64,000 nucleotides of DNA from Acidobacteriota bacterium (GTDB taxonomy: Bacteria; Acidobacteriota; Terriglobia; Terriglobales; Acidobacteriaceae), in NCBI GenBank assembly GCA_023410055.1, contig JAEYQK010000022.1, forward strand, positions 1 to 64,000. Reading direction: 5' to 3'. The notes beneath the pieces are model-generated. The model was given only the letters and a program-made list of their open reading frames with translations. It had not been told where the DNA came from and did not search any database. A program made the translations under genes and the position numbers. Shown here one piece after another: positions 16,975 to 25,001 of the stretch (positions within the stretch are counted from its first letter, which is position 1; each line of letters starts with the position of its first letter).

Positions 16975-17586
16975 CTAGATGGTTCTGGTTGTTAGCAGCT
17001 GGTAATCCTCGGGCGTATTGATATTGGCGACAACTAACGGATCATCGACCGGCACGTAGGCGATTCGCTGTTGATTTGCGTGTTCGACCTCGCGCGCGTT
17101 CGACGTTACAGGGGCTTGCTGGAATGCCGTCATCATTTCGCGTCCGATGACGATGGGGTGACCGTGACGGCCATCGTGCTCGGGAATGACGGCCCACTTG
17201 CGATCAAGAATCGCATTCTCAAATGCCAAAACCAGCTGCTGAACCGTCTCGCGGCGGGACGGTGGACGATCGACAAGCGTGATCACGGCGGCATCACGCC
17301 CCCGGAGCAGGACTTCTTCGAGTCCGATTAGGAGCGAGCTGAATTGGCCACGCTCCGGCGCCGGATTCACTACTACGAACGCTCCCTTGGCGTAACAGAT
17401 CGGCTCGATGACGTCAGCGTTCTTGCCAGCGACAACGATCACCAGTTCGGTGTCCATCCTGAGCGAGTCGATGGCGGCGGCTAGGAAGGTCTCTCCGTGC
17501 CAGGGCAAGAGGGCCTTGTCTCGTCCCATGCGCGAGGACTCGCCGGCGGCGAGGATCAGTCCTGCAAAACTCGGTGCGCGTGCCAT
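16975..17586 (-). CDS. MobA/MocA-like nucleotidyltransferase (molybdenum cofactor)
   Basis: The product has 203 residues. LILAAGESSRMGRDKALLPW (about 10-29) is the NTP-binding signature LAAG-x-S-x-RMG-x(2)-K of MobA/MocA enzymes, which attach CMP or GMP to molybdopterin. VNPAPERGQFSSLLIGLE (about 74-91) and HGHPIVIG (about 140-147) are further family segments. The metal-site motif usually read D-x-P is LVDRPPS here. XdhC lies 404 bp upstream on the same strand, which argues for the CTP-using MocA role in maturing xanthine-dehydrogenase-family enzymes. No such hydroxylase is in the window. Confidence 0.85.
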   Translation of the reverse strand: MARAPSFAGLILAAGESSRMGRDKALLPWHGETFLAAAIDSLRMDTELVIVVAGKNADVIEPICYAKGAFVVVNPAPERGQFSSLLIGLEEVLLRGRDAAVITLVDRPPSRRETVQQLVLAFENAILDRKWAVIPEHDGRHGHPIVIGREMMTAFQQAPVTSNAREVEHANQQRIAYVPVDDPLVVANINTPEDYQLLTTRTI

Positions 17587-17990
17587 AACAACACGTTAGC
17601 AGTCTGCCTTAGGACTTGCCAGTGATTTACGAGTGCCCTCGCACTAGGCGGGCAGCCCTGGGTAGCTTTCCTGCCGACGGCGGAAGTGCATCTTCGACGG
17701 ACTGTTTTGGAGCCCCTTGCCGCAGAGCACGCCTTGTTCTGATTCTAGAAATTCCTTCAGCCGCATGTTCAAATCCGACGAAACGGGCCTATCCTCAGAA
17801 TTTGAAACAGCATTTTTCGGAATAGCTCGACAAGCCTAAGTCTTTTAGATTCAGAGATCGACATCGTAAGTTCTTTAGGTTCAAAGACTTGCTTTGGGCG
17901 CTACGGCGTATCGAATAAGTAACTGCTGGTTTCTCAAGGACTTACACCTTTGAGCCAGACAGGGGGGCACCTTCTGGGCTTGTAAGCTCC
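17587..17990. other. 404-bp intergenic region with palindromic repeat elements
   Basis: No convincing gene is present; a 69-codon plus-strand frame at 17616-17825 lacks a ribosome-binding site and family-like sequence. The part from 17837 to 17945 holds three copies of an AAGTC/GACTT palindrome, listed separately. It separates xdhC from the MocA-like gene, so the two are probably not one tight operon. Confidence 0.6.
17837..17945. repeat. Three copies of an AAGTyCTTT...AAAGACTT palindromic element
   Basis: Copy A is at 17837-17860, copy B at 17866-17892 (GTAAGTTCTTTAGG then TTCAAAGACTTGC) and copy C at 17917-17945, ending CAAGGACTTAC. Each is a loose palindrome of about 25 bp with half-site (G)TAAGTyCTT. 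Two more copies occur at 24728-24782. No protein is encoded; they could be REP-like mobile palindromes or binding sites. Confidence 0.7.
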
Positions 17991-18791
17991 TCAGTAGGCG
18001 CGCATGTGGGGAAGCGTGGCGTCGGCGTGGCGGCGGATGGCGATGATTTCAGCGACAATGGCGACCGCGATTTCTTCGGGAGTGGTGGCACCGATGTCGA
18101 GGCCGACCGGGGCGTGTACGCGGTCGAACTTGTCAGCGGGAACTCCTTCAGCCTGTAGTTCCTTGTAGATGGTGATGACCTTGCGTTTCGAGCCGATCAT
18201 GCCGATGTAGCGCGCGGGCGTATCGATGGCCCAGCGGAGGACACGCATGTCGTCGCGATGTCCGCGGGTGACAATCACGATGAACGATGATTCGGGCGGA
18301 TCGAGCTTCTTGAACGTCTCTTCGAAATTGGCGGCGTAGATCTCGCGTGCTTCGGGAAAGCGCTCGGAGTTCGCGTATGACTCGCGGTCGTCGGCTATTG
18401 CGACATCGAAGCCGGCAACGCGGGCAATCTTGTAGAGATTGTGCGCGACATGTCCGGCACCGAAAATGTAAAGGACGGGCGTGGGGACGATTGGCTCCAC
18501 GAAGATCTCCAAGGTGCCGCCGCATACGAGGCCTGTGTCGTACTTGGGGTTCTGATTGAGGTCGAATTTCAAGGTGCGCGGTTTTTCCTGTTCCATGACC
18601 TCGCGCGCAGCCTGCCAGACCTCAGCTTCCACGCATCCGCCCCCGATCGTGCCAAGGATCGACCCGTCGTCGCGAACGAGCATCTTGGCTGTCTCAAAAG
18701 ATGGGATCGATCCGCGTACGTTGACGATGGTGGCCAGGGCGGCGTGGCGGCCAGAGCGGCGGAGAACGACGATTTCTTCGTAAACGTCCAT
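17991..18791 (-). CDS. XdhC family protein (molybdenum cofactor insertion/maturation)
   Basis: The product is 266 residues from ATG 18791. The N-terminal XdhC domain is marked by TIGGGCVEAEVW (about 47-58), and the C-terminal Rossmann domain by VLYIFGAGHVAHNL (about 108-121) and IGMIGSKRK (about 201-209). XdhC/CoxI proteins bind the sulfurated molybdenum cofactor and hand it to xanthine dehydrogenase-type hydroxylases. The frame is open to 18851, but that extension translates a 9-bp tandem repeat and is not credible. It is divergent from the zinc dehydrogenase gene. The MocA-like gene downstream supports the cofactor role. Confidence 0.92.
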   Translation of the reverse strand: MDVYEEIVVLRRSGRHAALATIVNVRGSIPSFETAKMLVRDDGSILGTIGGGCVEAEVWQAAREVMEQEKPRTLKFDLNQNPKYDTGLVCGGTLEIFVEPIVPTPVLYIFGAGHVAHNLYKIARVAGFDVAIADDRESYANSERFPEAREIYAANFEETFKKLDPPESSFIVIVTRGHRDDMRVLRWAIDTPARYIGMIGSKRKVITIYKELQAEGVPADKFDRVHAPVGLDIGATTPEEIAVAIVAEIIAIRRHADATLPHMRAY

Positions 18792-18815
18792 TGGCAATGA
18801 GAATCTCTTAAAGAA

Positions 18816-18842
18816 AAGGACGCTAAGGACGCAAAGGAAGGA
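18816..18842. repeat. Three tandem 9-bp units AAGGACGCN
   Basis: AAGGACGCT, AAGGACGCA and AAGGAAGGA follow one another exactly. They sit in the divergent promoter region between xdhC and the dehydrogenase gene, so they may influence either promoter. Confidence 0.7.
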
Positions 18843-18975
18843 ACAGAGCAATGCCCATGTTCTGCGAGAGCGTTCGCGCGCCTAAGAACATTATTCGATG
18901 CGGGGCGATGAAACGCAACGTTCTCTGTGGGATCAGCTTCGGATGTAAGATGATGCGTTCGCAAAGGAGAGTGCG

Positions 18976-19998
18976 ATGAAAGCTGTGCGCTTCCATGAGT
19001 TCGGCGGGCCAGAGGTGCTGAAGTATGAGGATGTGGCGGATCCCGTGCTTCGAAAGGACCAGGTGCTGGTGCGGGTTAGGGCTTGTGCGCTGAATCATCT
19101 GGATGTGTTCTTGCGTGCGGGATTACCAGGAACGAAATTGCCGCACATTAACGGCAGCGATGTGGCCGGTGATGTGATGGAAACTGGCGAGTACATCGCG
19201 GACATCAAGTCGGGGCAGCGGGTGCTGCTGGTGCCGATGGTGTTCTGCAATCATTGTCAGTGGTGCACGAGTGCTCAGCAGAACTTCTGTCCGCAGTTCA
19301 CGGTGCTCGGACGTTCGGTCGATGGTGGGAATTGCGAGTTGATCGCAGTCCCGAGAGTCAACGTGCTGCCGATTCCGGATTCCATGAGCTATGGAGAGGC
19401 GGCAAGTGTGCCGCTGGTATTTCTGACGGCCTGGCACATGCTCGTAGGACGTGCGCAGTTAGAGGTGGGGCAGACGGTGCTGGTACTGGGCGCGGGGTCG
19501 GGCGTGGGTTCGGCGGCAATTCAGATTGCGAAGCTCTTCAACTGTACGGTGATCACAACTGCGGGGGATGAACGAAAGCTGGAGAAGGCGCGGGAACTAG
19601 GTGCGGATCATACCATCGATCACTACAAACAGAAGATCTCCGAGGAAGTGAAGCGGATTACAGGCAAACAGGGCGTGGATGTCGTGGTGGAGCACGTAGG
19701 CAAGGCGACTTGGGAGGAGAGCACGCGCTCGCTCCGTCCAGGCGGGACGATTGTGACCTGCGGAGCGACCACGGGCCCGGATGTTGGAATCAACCTGAAC
19801 GTGCTGTTTGGGAAGCAGTTGTCGTACCTAGGTTCGTTCATGGGGAATATGGCGGATTTCAATGAGGTCATGAAGCACGTCTTCAGTGGCAAGCTGAAAC
19901 CGGTGGTGGATCGTACATTTCCGCTGAGTGAGGCGGCCGCGGCGCACGAGTACATGGAAAAGAGCGAGATGTTCGGGAAGATTGTATTGGCGCCCTGA
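18976..19998 (+). CDS. Zinc-dependent MDR family alcohol dehydrogenase/quinone reductase-like
   Basis: The 340-residue product is a medium-chain dehydrogenase/reductase. The N-terminal catalytic domain has CALNHLDVFLRAGLPG (about 36-51). The structural-zinc Cys cluster CNHCQWCTSAQQNFC is at about 83-97. GAGSGVGSAAIQIAK (about 174-188) is the NAD(P) Rossmann loop. In the catalytic-zinc site the usual first Cys is replaced in CALNH (Asn-His instead of the C-x-x-D/H of ADH), so it may be an NADPH:quinone or enoyl reductase that kept the structural zinc. A GGAGAG ribosome-binding site precedes ATG 18976. Substrate unknown. Confidence 0.9.
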   Translation: MKAVRFHEFGGPEVLKYEDVADPVLRKDQVLVRVRACALNHLDVFLRAGLPGTKLPHINGSDVAGDVMETGEYIADIKSGQRVLLVPMVFCNHCQWCTSAQQNFCPQFTVLGRSVDGGNCELIAVPRVNVLPIPDSMSYGEAASVPLVFLTAWHMLVGRAQLEVGQTVLVLGAGSGVGSAAIQIAKLFNCTVITTAGDERKLEKARELGADHTIDHYKQKISEEVKRITGKQGVDVVVEHVGKATWEESTRSLRPGGTIVTCGATTGPDVGINLNVLFGKQLSYLGSFMGNMADFNEVMKHVFSGKLKPVVDRTFPLSEAAAAHEYMEKSEMFGKIVLAP

Positions 19999-20029
19999 TC
20001 CGGCCAAGAGCGGGCCTGAACGGAAGATC

Positions 20030-20052
20030 CCACGTTAGCTTCGCCAACGTGG
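20030..20052. repeat. CCACGTT...AACGTGG palindrome (hairpin family element)
   Basis: CCACGTT (20030-20036) pairs with AACGTGG (20046-20052), and the inner GC/GC pairs extend the stem; the loop is TTC. It is followed by AGCACC. A similar CCCACGTT...AACGTGGG-GCACC element lies at 31697-31740. It falls between the dehydrogenase stop and nuoB. Confidence 0.65.
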
Positions 20053-20120
20053 AGCACCAAGAGCAAAGCGACTATGTTTCGGCTATGGCATCTATGAGAT
20101 AGAAGGTAAAATAGCTAATC

Positions 20121-20675
20121 ATGAGTGTACGTTTCGACAATTTGGTGGGGACGGACGAGGGAAGGCCACATCTGCGTGAGGTCAGCTTCGGGCAGACGCA
20201 GAGTGAGGGCGTGTTCTTCACGACCATGGATCTTGCCGTGAATTGGGTGAGGAAGAACTCGATCTGGCCGATGACATTCGGTTTGGCGTGCTGCGCGATT
20301 GAGATGATGTCGATGGGCGCGTCGAGATTCGATATTGCACGTTTTGGAGCTGAAGTGTTCAGACCCTCGCCGCGGCAATCGGACCTGATGATCGTTGCCG
20401 GGCGCGTGTCGCAGAAAATGGCGCCGGTGATCCGGCAGCTCTGGGAGCAGATGCCGGAACCGAAGTGGGTGATCTCGATGGGTGCGTGCGCGACCAGCGG
20501 CGGCGTGTTCAACAACTATGCCTTGGTGCAGGGTGTGAATCAGGTGGTTCCGATCGACGTCTATGTTCCCGGATGCCCTCCGCGCCCGGAGCAGTTGATC
20601 TATGCGATCATGCAGCTACAGGAAAAGATCATGCAGGAGAAAGGCTCGTTCAAGAGAGCATTGAACTTGGGATAG
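20121..20675 (+). CDS. nuoB: NADH-quinone oxidoreductase subunit B
   Basis: The 184-residue protein carries the N2 4Fe-4S cluster of respiratory complex I, next to the quinone site. All four ligands are present: FGLACCAIEM with Cys57 and Cys58, GACATSGG with Cys123, and VPGCPPRPEQ with Cys152. The length fits. It stands alone: neither nuoA nor nuoC flanks it, and a strong terminator follows the stop. It may be a second nuoB copy or a displaced subunit; which one cannot be decided here. Confidence 0.96.
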   Translation: MSVRFDNLVGTDEGRPHLREVSFGQTQSEGVFFTTMDLAVNWVRKNSIWPMTFGLACCAIEMMSMGASRFDIARFGAEVFRPSPRQSDLMIVAGRVSQKMAPVIRQLWEQMPEPKWVISMGACATSGGVFNNYALVQGVNQVVPIDVYVPGCPPRPEQLIYAIMQLQEKIMQEKGSFKRALNLG

Positions 20676-20699
20676 TTGAGAAGAACGCACCTGACTGTG

Positions 20700-20730
20700 A
20701 ACCCTCGCTTCGGTGAGGGTTTTGTTTTGC
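20700..20730 (+). terminator. Rho-independent terminator after nuoB
   Basis: AACCCTC (20700-20706) pairs with GAGGGTT (20715-20721) around an 8-base loop containing TTCG, and TTTGTTTT follows. It begins 25 bases after the nuoB stop. Confidence 0.88.
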
Positions 20731-20778
20731 CTTCCGAGAGGCAGCAGGGAGTTGCTGGGCATCATCTCAGGGGAAGTG

Positions 20779-21753
20779 ATGCGCGTTTACTTTGTTTTCG
20801 TCATATTGATCGTGTGTCTGGTGGCGTCCGCTGCTGAATTGCGGCAGGTGGCCATCGTTGATCTGCCGGGAGGGCCCGGGTTTGATGGCACAGCCTTCGT
20901 TAATGGCATGTTGCTGATCGGTCATGGCGGCGCGGGGACGGTGGATGTTTTCGATCCGCAACGGCGACGAGTGGTGGCGCAGATCAAAGACGTGGGGGAC
21001 GTGCAGGGGATCGTTGCCGACGAAAACGCGGCCACGGTATACGTCTCCGACAGCGCTGGCAAGCGGATTGTTGTTCTCTCGGCCAAGGATTGGAAGACGA
21101 CTGACACGGTACCGTTGCAGGTTGAGCCATACGCCCTGGCGCTGTCAGGGGATGGATCGAAGCTGTTCGTGGGCAACTGGCGCAGTCAGACTGTGTCGAG
21201 TATAGACCTCGCGCACGGCTTTCGGGTCAGGACGGCGGAAGTTGGCGGTACTCCGCGATGCCTTGCCTACGATTCGGGGGGCCAGGTCTTGTATGCGAGT
21301 CTTGATGATCGGGCCGAGGTGGTTGCGATTGACGGAAATCTCAATGTGGTGCGACGGATGAAGCTAATCGCCTCACAGCCTACTGGATTAGCTCTGGATT
21401 CTGCTGGCAAAAGGCTGTACGTCGCGGTGCGACATGCGGTCAGTGCGGTGCAGGTTGATACGGGAGTTGAAGTGGGAAGGCTGGCGGCTTCGGCGGGTGC
21501 GAACGCGTTGTGGCTTGATCTGGGAAGCGGGACACTGTATGTCGGTGCCGCTGATGGGACGATCACGATGATGCAGGCGACTGGCTCGGGATTCGCGCCA
21601 CTGGGCGAAGTTCATACGGATGTGCGCGGGAGTTCGCTGGCATACGATGCGGGCCGCGGATTGCTATTCGTGCCGGGCGGACTCGAAGGAAAATCGAAGC
21701 TGCTCATTATGAAAAGAGTTGAATCGCCACAGGGGGCGAGTAACGCACCTTAG
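20779..21753 (+). CDS. Secreted beta-propeller (YncE/NHL-like) protein
   Basis: The product is 324 residues from ATG 20779, chosen for the CAGGGGAAG ribosome-binding site; upstream in-frame codons run through the nuoB terminator. A signal peptide covers about 1-19 (cut near VASAAE). The rest is made of repeats of about 40 residues of the type 'ALALSGDGSKLFVGNWRSQT', i.e. blades of a seven-bladed propeller as in YncE and SMP-30/NHL proteins. Such proteins bind ligands or partners in the periplasm. No catalytic motif is evident. Function unknown. Confidence 0.85.
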   Translation: MRVYFVFVILIVCLVASAAELRQVAIVDLPGGPGFDGTAFVNGMLLIGHGGAGTVDVFDPQRRRVVAQIKDVGDVQGIVADENAATVYVSDSAGKRIVVLSAKDWKTTDTVPLQVEPYALALSGDGSKLFVGNWRSQTVSSIDLAHGFRVRTAEVGGTPRCLAYDSGGQVLYASLDDRAEVVAIDGNLNVVRRMKLIASQPTGLALDSAGKRLYVAVRHAVSAVQVDTGVEVGRLAASAGANALWLDLGSGTLYVGAADGTITMMQATGSGFAPLGEVHTDVRGSSLAYDAGRGLLFVPGGLEGKSKLLIMKRVESPQGASNAP

Positions 21754-22129
21754 CCGATGTTCTCGACCCATATCTGTCAAATGCGGGCAGATGAGGGTAC
21801 TTGCTTCATTTCTCAGATCCAGGTTCGATCCGTTGCAGAATATTGCTGAAATCGCGCATCGGCATGGTGCTTGGTCCACGTGGATGGCGCCTACGGGGCG
21901 CTAGTGGCCATGCGTCTCCGAGTTTGTTCGCGGGACTGTCGAGGCGGATTCGCTATCGCTTGGTCACTCTGTGCACTTCCTTGCCGTCTTTTCTTGCCAG
22001 AAACCGGCAATTGTCATGTGAGGCATGTAGTCCGGACAGGTGATTTCTGTCACAGCCAAGCAGACGGGAATGGAGGAAACTCATCCGTTTTGCGCAGGAT
22101 CGACCTGCATCCAAGAGGAGGGCGTACCA
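21754..22129. other. 376-bp intergenic region
   Basis: The first 45 bases contain a hairpin (21766-21798). The rest shows no coding sequence that I can support and no recognisable riboswitch. The promoter of the aminotransferase gene should lie near its 3' end. Confidence 0.5.
21766..21798 (+). terminator. Hairpin after the beta-propeller gene
   Basis: ACCCATATCTG (21766-21776) is repeated in reverse as CAGATGAGGGT (21788-21798) with two mismatches. It lies 12 bases past the stop and has no T run, so the terminator role is tentative. The sequence around it (ATCTGTCAAATGCGGG) resembles the CCCACAT hairpin family elsewhere in the window. Confidence 0.4.
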
Positions 22130-23338
22130 ATGCCCGGTTTGGCTATGGCACCTGTAGAACAGAGAAGTGAACTCCGTCTGGCCAAGAGAATGTCTCTCTT
22201 GGGAACCGAAACAGCTTTTGAAGTGCTGGTGAAGGCGCGCGCTCTTGAAGCTAAGGGCAGAGACATCGTTCACCTCGAAATCGGTGAGCCGGATTTCAAT
22301 ACTCCGCACAACATCGTTGAAGCTGCCGTGGACGCGCTACATAAGGGATACACGCATTATGGTCCCTCGGCGGGATTGCCTGATCTGCGAAAGGTTATCG
22401 CCGATGACGTTGCCAAGAGCCGCGGGATCAGTGTGTCGGCGGATGAGGTTGTGGTTTGTCCGGGAGGCAAGCCGATCATCTTCTACACGATGTTGGCGCT
22501 GGCAGATGAGGGCGACGAAGTCATCTATCCGAACCCGGGATTCCCGATTTACGAGTCGATGATCAACTTTGTCGGTGCCAAACCGGTGCCGATCGCGCTA
22601 CGCGAGGAGATGGACTTCCGCTTCGACGTGAACGAACTGGCGGACAAGATCACCGACAAGACAAAGCTGATTATCATCAACTCGCCGCAGAATCCGACCG
22701 GCGGAGTGCTGACGCAGCAGGACATCGAGGACATTGCTGTCGCAATCGGCGGGCGCGACATCATGGTGCTTAGTGACGAAATCTACAGCCGACTAATTTT
22801 TGAAGGAGTGCACCACTCCATTGCGGCGATTCCTGGGTTCAAGGAACGGGCAATCATTCTTGACGGATTCTCGAAGACCTATGCGATGACCGGCTGGCGT
22901 ATGGGATATGGAGTGATGCGTCCGGAGTTGGCGACGCATGTTGCGCGGTTGATGACGAATTCGAACTCGTGTACGGCGAGTTTTTCGCAGATGGCGGGTA
23001 TTGAGGCGATTACGGGTGATCAGGCGTCCGTCGGAGTGATGAACAAGGCGTTCATGGAGAGGCGCGATCTGTTCCACAAACGCGTCAATGAGATCAAAGG
23101 TTTTTCATGCCTGAAACCGAAGGGCGCATTCTACATGTTCCCGAACATCAAGGCGACTGGATGGCCCTCGAAAAAGTTGGCGGATGCGTTGCTTGAGGAC
23201 GCAGGAGTGGCCGCGCTGTCGGGTACGGCGTTCGGGGCGTATGGAGAAGGGTACCTGAGGTTCAGCGTTGCGAACTCGATCGAGAACATCAACAAGGCTC
23301 TTGATCGAGTGGATGAGTGGACGAAGAGGAATCTGTAG
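22130..23338 (+). CDS. Class I/II aminotransferase, aspartate-aminotransferase-like
   Basis: The 402-residue, PLP-dependent product transfers amino groups between amino acids and 2-oxoacids. IGEPDFNTP (about 53-61), SPQNPTGGVL (about 184-193), SDEIYSRLIF (about 217-226) and the PLP Lys249 in DGFSKTYAMTGWRMGYG are class I signatures of the AspC/type Ib group. ATG 22130 is chosen for the preceding GAGGAGGG; the frame is open to 22040 but no good site lies there. Two D-2-hydroxyacid dehydrogenase genes follow in the same direction, so a route linking amino, keto and hydroxy acids is possible. The substrate is not fixed by sequence. Confidence 0.93.
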   Translation: MPGLAMAPVEQRSELRLAKRMSLLGTETAFEVLVKARALEAKGRDIVHLEIGEPDFNTPHNIVEAAVDALHKGYTHYGPSAGLPDLRKVIADDVAKSRGISVSADEVVVCPGGKPIIFYTMLALADEGDEVIYPNPGFPIYESMINFVGAKPVPIALREEMDFRFDVNELADKITDKTKLIIINSPQNPTGGVLTQQDIEDIAVAIGGRDIMVLSDEIYSRLIFEGVHHSIAAIPGFKERAIILDGFSKTYAMTGWRMGYGVMRPELATHVARLMTNSNSCTASFSQMAGIEAITGDQASVGVMNKAFMERRDLFHKRVNEIKGFSCLKPKGAFYMFPNIKATGWPSKKLADALLEDAGVAALSGTAFGAYGEGYLRFSVANSIENINKALDRVDEWTKRNL

Positions 23339-23481
23339 AGGGGATTTACTTCTGTCAGTTGGGGGCATGGTGACTATAGGGATTCCTCGTCGCTACGCTC
23401 CTGGGAATGACAAGTGTGTGCTGAAGTGGTGTGGCGGAGAGGGACGGATGAGGATCCGTCCCGTTTTGCGAGAGGACGAAG

Positions 23482-24600
23482 ATGAACGACAAGAACTTCC
23501 GCGTATTTGCGACGTGCGATATCGGTCAGGACGCAATCGAGTTGTTGCGAAAGAGGGGATACGACGTTGAGGTGTATTCCGGGCCAGAAGCGCCGCCGAA
23601 GCAGTTGATCGTAGATAAGCTGCGTGCGGGTGTGGATGGTCTGATCACGACCCTACGCGACAAGATCGACGGCGAGGTGTTCGAGGCGGGGAAGCCGCGG
23701 TTGAAGGTGGTCGCGCAGGACGCCGTCGGCTTCGACAACATTGACCGGGCTGCGGCGAACCAACACCACATTCCTTGCACGCACACGCCGGATGTACTGA
23801 CGGATGCGACGGCGGAGTTTGCGTTCTTCATCATGGGCGCGCTGGCGAGGAAACTCTGGTCCAGCGAGAAGTTGGTACGCGAGAACAAGTGGGGCGCGTG
23901 GCATCCCTTCTTGCCGTTCCTGGGCGATGAAGTTACAGGCAAAACGATTGCCGTCATCGGTACCGGCCGGATCGGCCTGGCGATGATCAAGAAGTGCATC
24001 GGGTTCGACATGAACATCTTGTGCTACGACCCGGTGTTCCAAAACCATGATTTCGTCCATACCGTGCAGCAGGTAATGGATCTCGAGCACAAGCATGGCT
24101 TGTCAAACGAGCAGCGCACCATCAAGTACGTGAACATACAAGAGGCGTTGCGGCAGGCGGACTACGTTAGCATTCACGTGCCGCTGCTGCGCCCGGGGGA
24201 ATCGGACAAGCCAACCTATCATCTGATCAATCGCGAAACGCTGAAACTGATGAAGCCGACGGCCTATCTCGTGAATACTTCGCGTGGGCCGGTTGTCGAT
24301 GAAGTCGCCGTAGCCGAGGCCCTACGCGAGAATGTGATTGCCGGTGCCGCACTTGATGTGTTCGAGAAAGAGCCGCTGCCGGAGGATTCTCCGCTGCGCG
24401 ATCCGGCGATCGAGGACCGCTGCCGGTTGTTGCATCACTTTGCCAGCGGCGGCAAGATTACGCGACTCTCGACCGATCCGATGAAGGGCATGGCGGGACG
24501 AACCGTGCAAGCGCTCATCGACGTGCTGGAAGGGAATTACGGCGGCGATCCGGCGAAGATGCCATACGTGTTCAACAAAGAGGCATTTCAGCAGAAGTAA
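23482..24600 (+). CDS. D-2-hydroxyacid dehydrogenase (glyoxylate reductase-like)
   Basis: The 372-residue NAD(P)-dependent enzyme reduces 2-ketoacids to D-2-hydroxyacids. AVIGTGRIGLAMIKK (about 157-171) is the nucleotide-binding G-x-G-x-x-G loop. VNTSRGPVVDE (about 271-281) holds the catalytic Arg, LDVFEKEPLPEDSP the Glu, and LLHHFASGG the catalytic His. An insertion of about 25 residues after the nucleotide domain (QVMDLEHKHGLSNEQRTIK) is unusual for plain glyoxylate reductases. An AGAGGACGAAG ribosome-binding site precedes ATG 23482. It is the first of two such genes; the second is clearly different in sequence. Confidence 0.9.
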   Translation: MNDKNFRVFATCDIGQDAIELLRKRGYDVEVYSGPEAPPKQLIVDKLRAGVDGLITTLRDKIDGEVFEAGKPRLKVVAQDAVGFDNIDRAAANQHHIPCTHTPDVLTDATAEFAFFIMGALARKLWSSEKLVRENKWGAWHPFLPFLGDEVTGKTIAVIGTGRIGLAMIKKCIGFDMNILCYDPVFQNHDFVHTVQQVMDLEHKHGLSNEQRTIKYVNIQEALRQADYVSIHVPLLRPGESDKPTYHLINRETLKLMKPTAYLVNTSRGPVVDEVAVAEALRENVIAGAALDVFEKEPLPEDSPLRDPAIEDRCRLLHHFASGGKITRLSTDPMKGMAGRTVQALIDVLEGNYGGDPAKMPYVFNKEAFQQK

Positions 24601-24604
24601 AACA

Positions 24605-24650
24605 GCATCGGGCGATCTGGCCATCGCGTCATCGGGCCATTGCAACATCG
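24605..24650. repeat. Degenerate short tandem repeat of CATCGGGC/CATCGCG units
   Basis: Units CATCGGGC, GATCTGGC, CATCGCGT, CATCGGGC and CATTGCAA follow one another directly after the dehydrogenase stop. A related GATCGGGCCATC occurs at about 48969. It is non-coding. Confidence 0.55.
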
Positions 24651-24727
24651 ATTGCGCAAGCATTGTTGACCAGTCCCCCTTCTACCTCGGTCATTGAAAA
24701 CACAGAGGTTAACGACTCGATCTATGA

Positions 24728-24782
24728 TAAGTTCTTGAATCCAAGAGACTTACAAGTGAGATCTTGAAAACAAAGGACTTAC
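24728..24782. repeat. Two further copies of the AAGTyCTT/GACTTAC palindrome in the gap 24601-25001
   Basis: Copy D is 24728-24753 (TAAGTTCTTGAATCC then AAGAGACTTAC). Copy E is 24754-24782 (AAGTGAGATCTTG ... AAAGGACTTAC), directly abutting D. They match the copies at 17837-17945. The 401-bp gap around them holds no gene that I can support. Confidence 0.7.
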
Positions 24783-25001
24783 GCGGCGACGGCACGTACT
24801 CTGCTCAGCTCTATTCCCAGAATAGCAATTTGTGGAGGGAAACTCGCCATCTCAAGTGGAGGAGGAACTCTCGTGTTATCAGTCGATTAGCTGTATGAGG
24901 TGACGAAAGCGCTCTTGACACGGTCGGCGGCAGGTTGTCGCGCGGAATCGATATCAAGAAGAACGCATCTCAGAACTTTCGTTTGTCAGTCGAGGTGCGA
25001 G

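Noticed and set aside
17616..17825. Possible 69-codon gene in the 17.6-18.0 kb gap
   Set aside because: No ribosome-binding site, no hydrophobic or domain pattern, and the region is filled with repeats.
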